DNA of 64,000 nucleotides from Ailurus styani (GCA_002007465.1 LNAC01000748.1:100334-164333); one strand, 5' to 3'. Positions 46,907 to 59,036 are shown, counted from the first letter of the stretch. Notes: generated by a model not told the origin, from the letters alone. Program-made: numbers and translations.

Positions 46907-49900
46907 ATGACACTAAATTCATATCTCTCAATAGTTACCCTGAATGTAAATGGCCTAAATGCCCCAATTAAAAGACACAGGGTATCAGAATGGATAAAAA
47001 AAACAAGACCCATCGATATGCTATCTATAAGAAACTCACTTTAGACCCAAAGACACCTCTATATTTAAAGTAAAGGGGTGTAAAACAATTTACCATGCTA
47101 ATGGACATCAAAAGAAAGCTGGGGTGGCAATCCTTATATCAGATAAATTAGATTTTAGGCCAAAGACTATAAGAAGAGATGAAGAAGGACATTATATCAT
47201 ACTTAAAGGAGCTGTCCAACAAGAAGATCTAACAGTTTTAAATATCTATGCCCCTAACATGGGAGTGGCCAATTATATAAACCAATTAATAACAAAACCA
47301 AAGAAACACATAAACAATAATACAGTAATAGTAGGGGACTTTAACACCCCCCTTACTGAAATGGACAGATCATCGAAGCAAAAGATCAAAAAGGAAATAA
47401 AGGCTTTAAATGACACCCTGGACCAGTTGGACATCACAGATATAGTCAGAACATTCCATCCCAAAATAACAGAATACACATTCTTCTCTAGTGCACATGG
47501 AACATTCTCCAGAATAGATCACATCCTGGGTCACAAATAAGGTCTCAACTGGTACCAAAAGATTTGGATCATTCCCTGCATAATTTCAGACCATAATGCT
47601 CTGAAACTAAAACTCAATCACAAGAGGAAAGTTGGAAAGAACTCTAATACATGGAGGCTAAAGAATATCCTACTAAAGAATGAATGGGTCAACTATGAAA
47701 TTAAAGAAGAATTTAAAATATTCATGGAAACAAATGAAAATGAAAACACGACTGTTCAAAATCTTTGGGACACAGCAAAAGCAGTTCTGGGAGGAAAATA
47801 TATACCAATACAAGCCCTTCTCAAGAAACAAGAAAGGTCACAAGTACGCAACCTATCCCCACACCTAAAGGAGCAAGAGAAAGAACAACAAGGAAAGCCT
47901 AAACCCAGCAGGAGAAGAGAAATTATAAAGATCAGAGCAGAAATCAATGAAATAGAAATCAAAAGAACAGTAGAGCAAATCAACAAAACTAGAAGCTGGT
48001 TCTTTGAACGAATTAATAAGATTGATAAACCCCTGGTCATACTTATCCAAAAGAAAAGAGAAAGGACTCAAATTAATAAAATCATGAATGAAAGAGGAGA
48101 GATCACAACCAACACCAAAGAAATACAAACAATTCTAAGAACATATTATGAGCAACTATACACCAGAAAATTTGACAATCTGGAAGAAATGGATGCATTC
48201 CTAGAGACATATAAACTACCAAAACTGAACCAGGAAGAAATTGAAAACCTGAATAGCCCCATAACCAATAAGGAGATTGAAGCAGTCATCAAAAATCTCC
48301 GAACAAGAACCCAGGGGCAGACGGCTTCCCAGAGGGAATTCTACCAAACATTTAAAGAAGAATTAGTACCTACTCTCCTGAAACTGTTCCAAAAAATAGA
48401 AATGGAAGGAAAACTTCCAAATTCATTTTATGAGTCCAGCATTACCTTGATCCCAAAACAGGCAAAGGCCCTATCAAGAAGGAGGATTACAGACCAATAT
48501 CTCTAATGAACACGGATGCAAAAATCCTCAAGAAAATACTAGCCAATAGGATCCAACAGCACATTAAAAGGATTATTCACCACAACCAAGTGGAATTTAT
48601 TCCCAAGCTTCAAGGTTGGTTTAGCATCCTCAAATCAACCAATGTGCTACAAGACATTAATAAAAGAAAGACAAGAACCATATGATCCTTTCAATAGATG
48701 CTGAAAAAGCATTCGACAAAATACAGCATCCTTTCTTGATCAAAACTCTTCACAGTATAGGCATAAAGGGTACGTACCTCAATATCCTCAAAGCCATCTA
48801 TGAAAAACCCACAGTGAATATCATTCTCAATGGAGAAAAACTGAAGGCTTTTCCCTTAAAGTCAGGAACATGGCAGGGCTGTCCGCTATCACCACTTCTA
48901 TTCAACATAGTACTAGAAGTCCTAGCCTCAGCAATCAGACAACAAAAAGAAAGAAAAGGCATCCAAATCGGCAAGGAAGAGGTCAAACTCTCACTCTTTG
49001 CAGATGATATGACACTTTATGTGGAAAACCCAAAGGACTCCACTCCTAAACTGCTAGAACTCATACAGGAATTCAGTCAAGTGTCAGGATATAAAATCAA
49101 TGCACAGAAATCAGTTGCATTTCTATATACCAACAACAAGAAAGAAGAGAAACAAGAAGAAAGAGAAATTAAGGAGTCAATCCCATTTTCAATTGCACCC
49201 CAAACCATAAAATACCTAGGAATAAACCTAACCAAAGAGGCAAAGAATCTGTACTCAGAAAACTATAAAGTACTCATGAAAGAAATTGGGAAGACACAAA
49301 AAAGTGGAAAAACATTCCACGTTCATGTATGGGAAGAACAAATATTGTGAAAATGTCTATGCTACCTAGAGCAATCTACACATTTAATGCAATCCCCATC
49401 AAAATACCAGCAATTTACTTCAAAGAAATGGAACAAATAATCCTAAAATTTATATGGAACCAGAAAAGACCCCGAATAGCCAAAGGAATGTTGAAAAAAA
49501 AAAGCAAAGTTGGCGGCATCACAATTCCAGATTTCAAGCTCTATTACAAAGCCGTCATCATCAAGACAGTATGGTACTGGCACAAAAACAGACACATAGA
49601 CCAGTGGAACAGAATAGAGAACCCAAAAATGGACCCTCAACTCTATGGTCAACTAATCTTCGACAAAGCAGGAAAGAATGTCCAGTGGGAAAAAGACAGT
49701 CTCTTCAACAAATGGTGTTGGGAAAACTGGTCAGCCACATGCAGAAAAATGAAACTGGATCATTTCCTGACACCACACACAAAAATAGACTCAAAATGGA
49801 TAAAAGACCTCAATGTGAGAAAGGAATCCATCAAAATCCTCGAGGAGAACACAGGCAGCAACCTCTTCGACCTCAACCGCAGCAACTTCTTCCTAGGAAC

Positions 49901-50771
49901 CTCACCAAAGGCAAGGGAAGCAAGGGCAAAAATGAACTATTGGGACTTCATCAAGATTAAAAGCTTTTGCATAGCAAAGGAAACAGTCCACAAAACCAAA
50001 AGACAACTGACAGAATGGGGAAGATATTTGCAAATGACATATCAGAAAAAGGGCTTGTATCCAAAATCTATAAAGAAATTATCAAACTCAACACCCATAA
50101 AAGAAATAACCCAGTCAAGAAATGGGCAGAAGACATGAACAGNNNNNNNNNNNNNNNNNNNNNNNNNNNNNNNNNNNNNNNNNNNNNNNNNNNNNNNNNN
50201 NNNNNNNNNNNNNNNNNNNNNNNNNNNNNNNNNNNNNNNNNNNNNNNNNNNNNNNNNNNNNNNNNNNNNNNNNNNNNNNNNNNNNNNNNNNNNNNNNNNN
50301 NNNNNNNNNNNNNNNNNNNNNNAAAGGGGAACCCTCCTACACTGTTGGTGGGAATGCAAGCTGGTGCAGCCACTCTGGAAAACAGTATGGAGGTTCCTCA
50401 AAAAGTTGAAAATATGACGCAGCAATCACACTACTGAGTATTTACCCTAAAGATACAAAGGTAATGATCCAAAGGGGCACGTGCACCTAAATGTTTATAG
50501 CCGCAATGTCCACAATAGCCCAACTATGGAAAGAACCTAGATGTCCATCAACAGATGAATGGATAAAGAAGATGTGGTATATATATACAATGGAATACTA
50601 TGCAGCTATCAAAAGAAACGAAATCTTGCCATTCGCAACGACATGGATGGAACTGGAGGGTATTATGCTGAGCGAAATANCAAAACCTTGCCATTTGCAA
50701 CGATGTGGATGGAACTAGAGGGTATTATGCTAAGTGAAATAAGCCAATCAGAGAAAGACAATTATCATATG
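46907..50771 (+). pseudogene. L1ORF2: L1 ORF2, broken
   Basis: Decayed ORF2. An extra A in the A-run near 46997 shifts the endonuclease frame, and a TAA at 47537-47539 follows the [10 protein letters not shown] motif. The reverse transcriptase is open in pieces (47724-48506 and 48682-49350), still with [11 protein letters not shown]. The 49329-50138 piece is open and almost identical to the young copy. A one-base deletion near 50020 (GAATGGGGAAG) shifts the frame again. The 180-N gap and two single-N joins complicate the C-terminus. It is not functional. Confidence 0.93.
50143..50322. other. Assembly gap (180 N) inside L1 ORF2
   Basis: The gap lies between the ORF2 segment ending GACATGAACAG and the one starting AAAGGGGAACC. 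Its size is roughly what a normal L1 would need here. Confidence 0.98.
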
Positions 50772-51018
50772 ATCTCTCTNAGGGGGTTGTGCTGAGTAGG
50801 GAGGGAAAAATGAGACAAGATGGGGTAGCGAAGGAAACAAACCATAAGAGAGTCTTAATCTCACAAAACAAACTGAGGGATACTGGGGGGTGGGAGGGTA
50901 GGGATAGGGTGTCTGTGTTATGGACATTGGGGAGGATTTGTACTATGGTGAGTTTTGTGAAAGGTGTAAGCCTGATGATGCACAGACCTGTACCCCTGGG
51001 TAAATAATAATAAAAAAA

Positions 51019-51028
51019 TCTATGCATC
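51019..51028 (+). repeat. Target-site duplication, right copy (second L1)
   Basis: TCTATGCATC directly after the A-rich tail, matching 44915-44924. Confidence 0.88.
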
Positions 51029-51647
51029 GGCCTCAGAGATTTAATTCCCCTTTCTTAAGGTTTTATATTTTTAAAACTTGTATATGAAGGCATTCTTATA
51101 AGGGAATTCAGTGTTACTAAATCTCATCACTCACACACACAATGCAAAATAATGCGAAACCTGAATAATGGCTTATTTAGGCTTAGTAATCTTCAACATA
51201 ACAATACAAGTAGAGTACAAAAAAGAAAGACTTGGGACAGTCTTTTGGTATTAATTCCAAATTTAAGCTACTAATTTATTTCATATGGAATCATTTAATG
51301 TTTGGTGAACAGTTCAATTTTAAATAAGATTTCATTTGAGTCTGTTGAAAATACATTTTAAAATTAGGTGGTCTAGTATCCACTATTCTTTTGCTTTGTG
51401 ACAGGTTAGCTTAAAAATATTTTTTAAAGCTTTGGTGATGTAACTTTCTGAGGCATGTTTACTCTATCAATATAAAATTACTGGGCCTTTTTTATATGTC
51501 AGGCAGGCATCATGGAGAGATGTCAAAGACATCATATAAAAGATGACTATTGTCCTTCGGAAGTCCTACTTGGACAAACAAGACTTACAGAAATGAAAAT
51601 GTAAATTACACTAAAAATGTAAATAATAATGATTCTTAGGAACTTTT
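51029..51647. other. No gene seen; unique AT-rich sequence
   Basis: No repeat family or exon is recognised. Confidence 0.5.
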
Positions 51648-51800
51648 TTTTTATTTGCCCCAGGGGTACAGGTCTGTGAATCATCAGGCTTACACCTTTC
51701 ACAGCATTCACCAAAGTACAAACCCTCCCCAATGTCCATAACCCATCCACCCTATCCCTACCCTCCCACCCCCCAGTAACCCTCAGTTTGTTTTGTGAGA
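51648..51800 (-). mobile_element. Young L1 3'UTR-only insertion
   Basis: About 150 bp of the young L1 3'UTR in minus orientation, from TTTTTATTTGCCCCAGGGG through CTACCCTCCCACCCCCCAGT to AGTTTGTTTTGTGAGA. The flanks ATTCTTAGGAAC (51629-51640) and ATATCTCAGGAAC (51811-51823) may be its target-site duplication. Confidence 0.92.
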
Positions 51801-51813
51801 ATGGGAGAAGATA

Positions 51814-52039
51814 TCTCAGGAACTTTTTTTTTTTTAAAGATTTTATTTATTTTTTTGACACAGAGAGAGAGATCACAAGTAGGCTGAGAGGCAGGCAGAG
51901 AGAGAGGAGGAAGCAGGCTCCCCGCCGAGCAGGGAGCCCGATGCGGGCCTCGATCCCAGGACCCTGAGATCATGACCTGAGCCGAAGGCAGAGGCTTTAA
52001 CCCACTGAGCCACCCAGGCGCCCTCTCAGGAACTTTTTT
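51814..52039 (-). mobile_element. Carnivore tRNA-derived SINE with exact target-site duplication
   Basis: The body is at about 51830-52023 in minus orientation: AAAGATTTTATTTATTTTTT, GAAGCAGGCTCCCCGCCGAG, CTGAGCCGAAGGCAGAGGCT, and the head CCCACTGAGCCACCCAGGCG. The exact 16-bp duplication TCTCAGGAACTTTTTT lies at 51814-51829 and 52024-52039. This is a young insertion, placed inside the presumed right duplication of the L1 piece beside it. Confidence 0.96.
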
Positions 52040-52075
52040 AGAACCTGATAAACTGATTCGAAAGTTCACTGGGGA

Positions 52076-52991
52076 ACCGTAACTCCTCCTGGTTGACTCA
52101 TGGGGTGCTTCTAGTAGAGGCTGCCTGGAGGTGGGTGGGCTGGAGGGGCAGGTACATGTGAAGATTTCTGGGCAGCTTAGTGTGGAAACCATTGGCTCAC
52201 CTTGCCTTCATTTCTACCTGTCCTGTGTCAGTGAGGGAGAGTGTCCAAATGAGCAAGAGAGCACAGTGGAACAGTGTTCTGGGAAGACATGTTATTCATA
52301 CTCAGGCTCATGCTTACAGCTTATACCAGCTGGTGCCTGCTGGCCCTGCGGGAAGATGAAGCTGTGCCTCCAAGCAAGCAAACAAATAGTTCGCCCATGA
52401 ATTGCAACAGTGATGAGCACATAGGAGGAGGAACAACATGGCTTTGAAAAAAAGCTGGTTGAAAAGTAGGCAGAAAGCAGAGGAAGCACTCCACAGAATA
52501 AAACAGCTCAAGGAAGAGAATGAACGGCCGGAAGCAAAAATTAGATTGCTGACTAAGGAATTAAGTGTACTGAAAGATTTGTTTCTTGAGCATGCACACA
52601 ACCTTGCAGAGAAGGTGCAACCCAGTAGCATTGAAAATACAATAACTTTTGATAATGCAGGACAATAGACCTCGCTCCTTCCAAACTTCACAACTTGTGG
52701 TGTGACTACCTTCCTACACCCCTCTTATCAATGGCTGAACACTGTCCTGTTCCATTATTCAAAGATCCACTGAAGGTTGTTTTCTAAGATCAGCACTGAA
52801 GACTGGTTAGCTAAAAATGTTAGCCATGTAATCTGAAGATCCAGTTTTAAATGATAGGGATTTTTTTTGAGGGATTAAAAGACATTTTTACGATATATGA
52901 GAGGGGAAAAAAGCCCTGGATCTTGATGCTCTTAATGAATCCTTACTTCCCAAGGAAAAAAAATTAAAAATTAAAATAAAATAAAAAAGTC
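52076..52991 (+). pseudogene. CEBPG: Processed pseudogene of CEBPG (C/EBP gamma)
   Basis: Intronless retrocopy of the bZIP transcription factor C/EBP gamma. The original start is at 52249 (MSK, then VIHTQAHA and QLVPAGPAG), but a TGA at 52357-52359 ends that frame, and a further stop and small frame changes follow before the basic region. From 52438 the bZIP domain is readable to the native stop at 52666-52668: KKSWLKSRQK (basic region), QLKEENERPEAKI and LLTKELSVLKDLFLEHAHNL (zipper), ending DNAGQ. One zipper position reads proline where leucine is expected. 3'UTR-like sequence runs to an A-rich tail (52953-52987). The imperfect flanks AAGTTCACTGGGGAA (52062) and AACTTCATTGGGAA (52992) fit a target-site duplication. 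It was presumably mobilised by L1. A residual protein is unlikely. Confidence 0.9.
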
Positions 52992-53174
52992 AACTTCATT
53001 GGGAAGAAAAATGGATAAGAAGTGACAAGAAAAAATTGAAAACCATAGCAAGCAGTGATTAGGAAGAGGGAGTGCTTATACTACCAGTTATCCAGAAGAA
53101 CTAGAAGACCATTGCCATTATCAAAAGTCTGTAATAATTTGGGATCAAAAAGGATAATAGAAACTGATCGAAGA

Positions 53175-53175
<1 letters not shown>

Positions 53176-53210
<35 letters not shown>
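53176..53210. repeat. (TA)/(GT)n microsatellite
   Basis: ATATATAT followed by an uninterrupted run of about 15 GT units. Confidence 0.96.
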
Positions 53211-53212
<2 letters not shown>

Positions 53213-53219
53213 GTATTCA

Positions 53220-54190
53220 GTATATGATAAAATTGGCATTTTAAATTGGTGGAAAAAGATAATATTGAATGTTGATAAATTCTTTGGAAATAATGACAGA
53301 TGCTTCATCGTATATATTAAAATAAATCTCAGATGAACCAGAGGTTAAATGTAAAAATGAGTAGAAGAAAACACAGATAAATACTTATGTCATCTGGTGT
53401 GAGAAAGGTCTTTTATGTGGCAAAAAGCCTAGACATTATACCTAATATAGAAAAAGTAGACCAATGGTTGCCTGGGGCCAGAGGTGGAGGTGGGGACTCT
53501 CTGGAAAGGTGACAATTATACAGTTCTGAGAACAACAAGAGAGCTGTCCCCAGTGTGCAAATACATTTCAAGTCAGCCTATGTGCACCTCCTAACGTTGC
53601 ATTGGCCAAATCAAGTCACATGGCCAAAACAGATTTGAGGATTGGAGAAACAGACTCCATGTCTTGACAAGAGGCAAACACTATGTGGGCAGGTTTTGCT
53701 CTCTGCCACATATTATTAAACAATAAACTTTAGAAACCATATAAATGTTCAATGATAAGGAAGTGGTCAAATAAAACGTAATTCAACCATACAATGAACA
53801 ATGCGTGATTCTGGGGGGAGGCAGAAGGAGAGGGGGAGAGAAAGAGAGAATCTTAAACAGACTCCACCCCCAGCCCAGGCCCATGTGAGGCTCCAGCTCA
53901 CAACCCTGAGATTGTGACCTGAACAGAAATCCAGAGTTGGAGGCTTAATGGAATGAACCACCCAGGTTCCCCATAATGTGTGATGTTATAGAAAAAATTT
54001 GATAGAGAAAGATCCGTTATGGACTCACAAAACAAAATGTGCTGTATAAAACCACTTCCGTGGGGGGGGGGAAACATGGAAAAAAATGACTGAATGGACA
54101 AAATTTTAAATGTTTCACCCCATGTCTGAATAGAAGGGTTATGGGAGTTGTTTCCCTATACTTTCCAGTTTTCTAAATTTTCTAATAGCG
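53220..54190 (+). mobile_element. Ancient LINE-1 remnant, interrupted by a SINE
   Basis: Very diverged L1-like order: AACCAGAGGTTAAATGTAAA, GAAAGGTCTTTTATGTGGCA, ACCAATGGTTGCCTGGGGCC, and AACGTAATTCAACCATACAATG before the SINE, with a continuation after 53975. Identification rests on motif order only. Confidence 0.5.
53800..53973 (-). mobile_element. Old carnivore SINE fragment
   Basis: Minus orientation: AGAGAGAATCTTAAACAGAC, ACAACCCTGAGATTGTGACC, AATCCAGAGTTGGAGGCTTA, and the head GAACCACCCAGGTTCCCC. The TC-rich tail part is mostly lost. This is an older subfamily than the 51.8-kb copy. Confidence 0.85.
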
Positions 54191-54199
54191 CACATGAAG

Positions 54200-54440
54200 T
54201 AGTAGAGTGTGGTAATTAAGGTATAGGTTGGGCTGGTCTCAAGGTGCGGCTCTGCCTCTCATTACCTGTGGGACCATCAGTAAGTTACTGAAACTCTTCA
54301 AGCCTCAAGTTCCTTTATCTGTAAAGTGGGGGTTACGATAATGCCTACTTTGTGAAGTTGTCATGAAGATTAAATGAGATACTTCATGTGTGGGGTTTCA
54401 TATATGGTCAGGCACATAATAACTCCTCAACAAATGGAAG
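54200..54440 (+). repeat. MIR SINE fossil
   Basis: Near-complete plus-strand MIR: TAGTAGAGTGTGGTAATTAA, TGCGGCTCTGCCTCTCATTAC, CAAGTTCCTTTATCTGTAAA, AAGATTAAATGAGATACTTC, CAGGCACATAATAACTCCTC. Confidence 0.9.
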
Positions 54441-57400
54441 ATAAGAATTCATTATTTTATACTTAAAGAAAAGTAATAATAAATACTGGTCTATTAGCTT
54501 GAAAGGCATAAATTTATAATAGCATTCGTATTTACTTCTCACCCATTAATTGAGGATATACATGGAAAAAAGGGTCAATAACTTTTAGTAAAGCTTTCTA
54601 TTAAATTTGTATTTTATCAATCCCATTAATACCAAGATGAAAAATAACAGTGTATATAATATGTGAGAAATATTTACCAAATCCACAGATGAGGTGTGTT
54701 GTGCAAAGGGATTTGAAGCCCTGCCAATGATTTTTGTCTTGCGGGTTGGGAGCCAATTATTTGAGACAACAAAAGAAAAGATGTAACAAAGCAGAACCTG
54801 GTCAATTGCCAATTAAAACGTCCAGGCAGTAAATGGATAATGCTGGTAGTCTAATGTTTTTTAAACCACAAAAGACTTTTTCTCCATTGCAAATGGCATC
54901 AGAAATGTTTATGACCCCCTAAATATGACAAGCCACAGTTTGGTCTTCCTTGTTGTCCTTCCTCAGTTCAGATGAACCATCCCCAGGGGCTCCTAGAAGC
55001 ACTGACCTCATAAGGTCGATGCTTTCTGAGTACTATTTACTATTTTTTTTAAATCTCACATGGGACTTTGAGAGTTCGATTAGTATGGAGTGCACAGCAA
55101 AAATCCCACCTTATTCTGTCCCCAGCATCCTTCCAAATGTCCTTTAATCCCCAAATCACATTAAAACTAAACACTGAAGTGTGTGAGATGAATGTCCCTT
55201 TCCACACTCCATTCAGGAATGTGTGTTTACAGCAGTGTCACCACGGAAGTTCCTAAGAAAGCATGCCTCTCTTTAATGATAGGGACACTAACCTGTGGAA
55301 ATGGAACCCCAGCCCTTCCTAACTTTTGGGGTACTGCCTCTTATAGTTATTCCATAGATTTTCTTCTTGTAGCACTAAAACAGTACTTCCCTCTCTTTTC
55401 TTTGGATGAATTTGATATAATTTTATTATTTTCCCTCTCAGCCCTATCATTTTGAACAGAAGAGGCCACATTTTTGTTTCCTCTCATAGAAAGCAGTCCA
55501 TCAGTCCGATTAATTTAGATAACTCTCCTTGGACTTTCTGGAGAACCCTGGAAACAGTAAACATGCTTAGTGCAATAACAATCATGTCAACTAAGCTGGG
55601 TAGGATTTATTCTCTTCCTGATTCTGGCCACAGTCATTGAGGAAGTAGCTTCAGGAAACCCTAAGGTCTCCTTCTTAGCAGCAAACCCAACACTTTGTCA
55701 AGATACTCTGGGTAATAAGACTTAGACTATTACCTTTCACCTCACCTTCATTCCTGCTGACTCCCTGAGCCATCTGCTTGTCCTCTCATTGGCTTTACTC
55801 TGACCTCTGGGAAGCACATGCTGCTTTATTCTTTGTACTTTTGTCTGGTACCTTTCCTCTGTGTTCACCCTCAGGAGTTCTGGGGATACAGGATGAAGCA
55901 TCTCAGTTTCTGTATCTGTGTAGCCAGCGTGCCTTGGGCTTTGGCAGCCTTTGTGTACCAGTGAGGTTCTGCTGCATAGATCCCTGTACCTCAGCTCTGC
56001 AGAGGTCATATCTGTCTTCCACAAATCCTCCCCACGCCAAATGTGTGCAAGGCTCCCAGAATTACTTCCATGGATTCCTGAAATAATTCTGATTGGCACT
56101 CATGGGTGGCCAACTGGGAACTTTGTTGGGGCCCTATAATGCAAACCACCACAGCCACTGGCTCCCTGACAGTGCTTGGAGATGTCACTCCTGTTGAACG
56201 GGAATTCACTGGGCACTGACACTGCTGGGGCAGAGCCAGGGACCCAGGTCTGCCCCCCACCTTGCAGCTGTTGGAGCTGACAGAACTGGGGGCTTCTGCC
56301 AATGCCACCATGACAACCAATGAAACCTGCTGACCACACTGCTGCTCTAAGCTATACCAGGGCTGGATGGCCAAGCTCCTGCTGTCCCAGAGAGCAGTGG
56401 CTTCTGCTTAGCTATCTGCTCCTACTGGCCTCAAGGTAAATCTTTATTAATTTACCCTGGCTCTGGAAAACCAAGGGAGACAATGGTGTATTCCATACAA
56501 AAATTGCCTGTGTCCTAAACTGTAAGTGTATGTTGTTACAATTCTGTATGGTCAAATAAACCTGAAACCATCTTCCTTCAGATATATTGGGGCATCAGGG
56601 TGACTGAGTTAGGGGTGATTCCAGTATAAGCAATATACTATGACTAAAGTCAATCTTCTTCTCTGATCTTTGTGCTTTGGAACTGTATAAGGTTTTAGAC
56701 TCCCAGGATCATCATACATAATTTGTATGTTATGCATTGCACAAATCCAAAGAGATTAAGCCTTCTTTGCCCCCCAGGGTTGTTCAGTGCACAACCTATA
56801 CAACTGTTCGCAGTGGTCCTGAATGCTTTCCTAATGACAAACTGAGCTCCCTTGGGCTCTGCTGTCCTTACTACCATATGGCCCAGTGCTCAGACCTACT
56901 TTTCAATCCTTGACCCTCAAGAGGGTCAGAGATCCACTTTCTTCCCACCCCTCCTCCACTTCCAGTGTACTAATTAGCTCTTATAAAAATATTCAACAGC
57001 AAAGGGATGCTGCCAGAACTCCACTCACAAAGCATCTAAACCCCAACCAGTGTCCTTGTAAAATAACCTCTTCCTCTTGTAAGAGCCTCCCATCTTTGCA
57101 GATGCTCACATAATTGTGAAGAGAGGAGTCCAGTAAATCTTGACAATGAATAAGTGTTCCTCCTACCAGAATCCCTGCCAAGTAGCCTGGAACAGGAAAT
57201 AGAGTCATCACTAGGGTCACAGCCCCCGTTTTTTCTTGACGTCAGCATTCTCTTCTGCTACTCCCTGGATAGAGACCATCTGTCGCAACTCCCTCCCCCG
57301 TCTGTGTCTCCTTTTGTCACTGCTATAAGGACTGCAAGTGAGAATCTGAGAATAGCCTGGGCATCTCTTTCCTTCTCCGCAGCTCTCCCGGGCTCTGTGC

Positions 57401-57854
57401 TTCAGTGGCCCAGGCCATCTCTGGTCACCACTTGTATGCTGACAATTCAGGGGGCTTCCATTAGGTTATTGCACCTTTGTTTGTTTGAATAGAGTCACAG
57501 TTGGGCTACCTTCAAACAATGAGATACTCAATAGGGTTAACGATCCTGCAACCACAGCTATTCCCAGCACAGTGCATGGCGCCTGTGGAGAAACTGGACT
57601 TGAAAGAATTTACAAGGCTGCTCAGACAAACTAGTTGAAAATGCTGGTGAACAATTACATCTATATATAGAACTCACCCGGATCCACCCCTGGCCACAGG
57701 CTTTGATACCATTCTTTTGGGCATTTTGAAGTCCCAGACTTCTTTCATCACTTAGCGCTGCTAAATGCTAGAGCTGCTTTAAAAGAACTAGCCGGGTACC
57801 TCATTATGATCTTGTTTGATTTCAGGGCAGCAACAATTAGATAATGACATGGCC
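54441..57854. other. No gene seen; unique sequence
   Basis: About 3.4 kb without a named repeat. The GC-richer part at 55740-56440 has opposed open frames of 102-122 codons with no recognised domain. No exon-like splice-bounded frame is convincing. Confidence 0.45.
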
Positions 57855-57970
57855 CCAGGTCCTTATGGCGTAGGGGTCAGATTCCAGGCTCAGCTCTTCC
57901 TCTAGCCGACTGTGTGATCCCACAAGTCACTTAACCCCTCCAGGCTTTGTTTTCTCATATCTAGCATAAG
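57855..57970 (+). repeat. MIR SINE fragment
   Basis: AGGGGTCAGATTCCAGGCTC, CGACTGTGTGATCCCACAAG, TCACTTAACCCCTCCAGGCT and TTTGTTTTCTCATAT follow the MIR core. Confidence 0.82.
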
Positions 57971-59036
57971 AGAAGTAGGTTAGCGGGGGAGAGAAACCTG
58001 TGTTGGGAGGAGAGCAGACTAGGTTTTTAACTCCAACTCCTATCCATTTCTAGCTGGTCAGATTGTTTAGTGCTGAGCTGGCTTCCTCTTCAATGAACTA
58101 GGCAAACTCATACACAGGTCTGGGAGAGAATTTCCTGGGAAAAATGATGTGCCAGACACAAGGTAGGTATTCAGTCAGTGATAACTTTCTCTTTGCTGTC
58201 TGAAGATGGTCCAGCTTTGTTAAAATCTGGGTTTGGAGTCAAAAAACAAAACAAAACAAAAAACCCTGGATTTAAGTCTCAGTGGTCTCAGTGTGTGCAA
58301 GTCTCTGACCCTCAATTTCCACATCCGTGTAATTGTATTATCACCACTAGCATCAAATGGAACAGTACCCGAGAAAGCTTTTGAAACATTAAAGTCTGTG
58401 CAAATCAAAATATGGGGATAGCTTCTCCAGCATACACCTGGCTGCAATTATCTTTTGTCCCTGCATCCCCTTCACTGGACCCTTTTGTGTGCACTTAAAA
58501 GTCCCGTGCAGCAGATACGGATGGGATACGCCTTCTCAAACTGTTCGCGTTATGTTTTCATTTCTCAGCCTGCCTTCCCAGCGAGGCGTTCTGGAAACAC
58601 TAGGCCAGTCACCACCCATCCCAGGAGACTCCCAGTTGTCAGGTGAATAAGCTTCTAGGGTTGTTCCCTTACCTCAGGCGCTGTAGTGATGAGGGTGGCA
58701 GCCAGCAGGGCTCCAAAATAAACAGATGACCCTCCTGTTGGAATTCCAGCCAGCTGGGTACTCAGGCTTCTGCGTAATGAATAACTTGGTATAAAAACAG
58801 AACAATCTGCTCACACTGACTTTCAGAGAAGGGTGGGGGAAGGGGGGCAGCAGTTCCCAGATTTCCTTCCCGGGTCTCCTGGAGCCTCATTATTCCCTAC
58901 CACACGTCCCCATCCTCCAAGATGAGACACGTGCACACCTTGTGTTCACACTCACTTCGTCCCGCCTCTGTCTTCCTTCCAATGTAAATCTCATGGATTT
59001 TCCTCAAGCATTTCCCATGACAGCCAATACCTCTTT
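57971..59036. other. No gene seen; unique sequence
   Basis: A weak MIR-like string (GGATTTAAGTCTCAGTGG...CAAGTCTCTGACCCTCAATTTCC) lies at 58265-58330. A TATA-like GGTATAAAAACAG occurs at about 58789 in unique DNA without other promoter evidence. Confidence 0.45.

Larger units (their letters stand above)
44925..51018 (+). mobile_element. Full-length older LINE-1, inactivated
   Basis: Same architecture as the 26.2-kb copy: 5'UTR 44925-45908, ORF1 45909-46825, ORF2 46907 to about 50770, 3'UTR and A-rich tail to 51018. It begins with the same CAAGATGGC motif (44932-44940). Its 5'UTR is about 0.64 kb shorter. Both ORFs are broken by stops and frameshifts, and many CpGs of the younger copy read TG or CA here. 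It contains a 180-N gap (50143-50322) and single Ns at 50680 and 50780. Confidence 0.95.

Noticed and set aside
55740..56440. Opposed open frames of 102-122 codons as a possible gene
   Set aside because: Frames overlap on both strands, match no family I know and lack splice-bounded structure.
58780..58830. GGTATAAAAACAG as a core promoter
   Set aside because: A lone TATA-like string with no initiator, CpG context or downstream gene.
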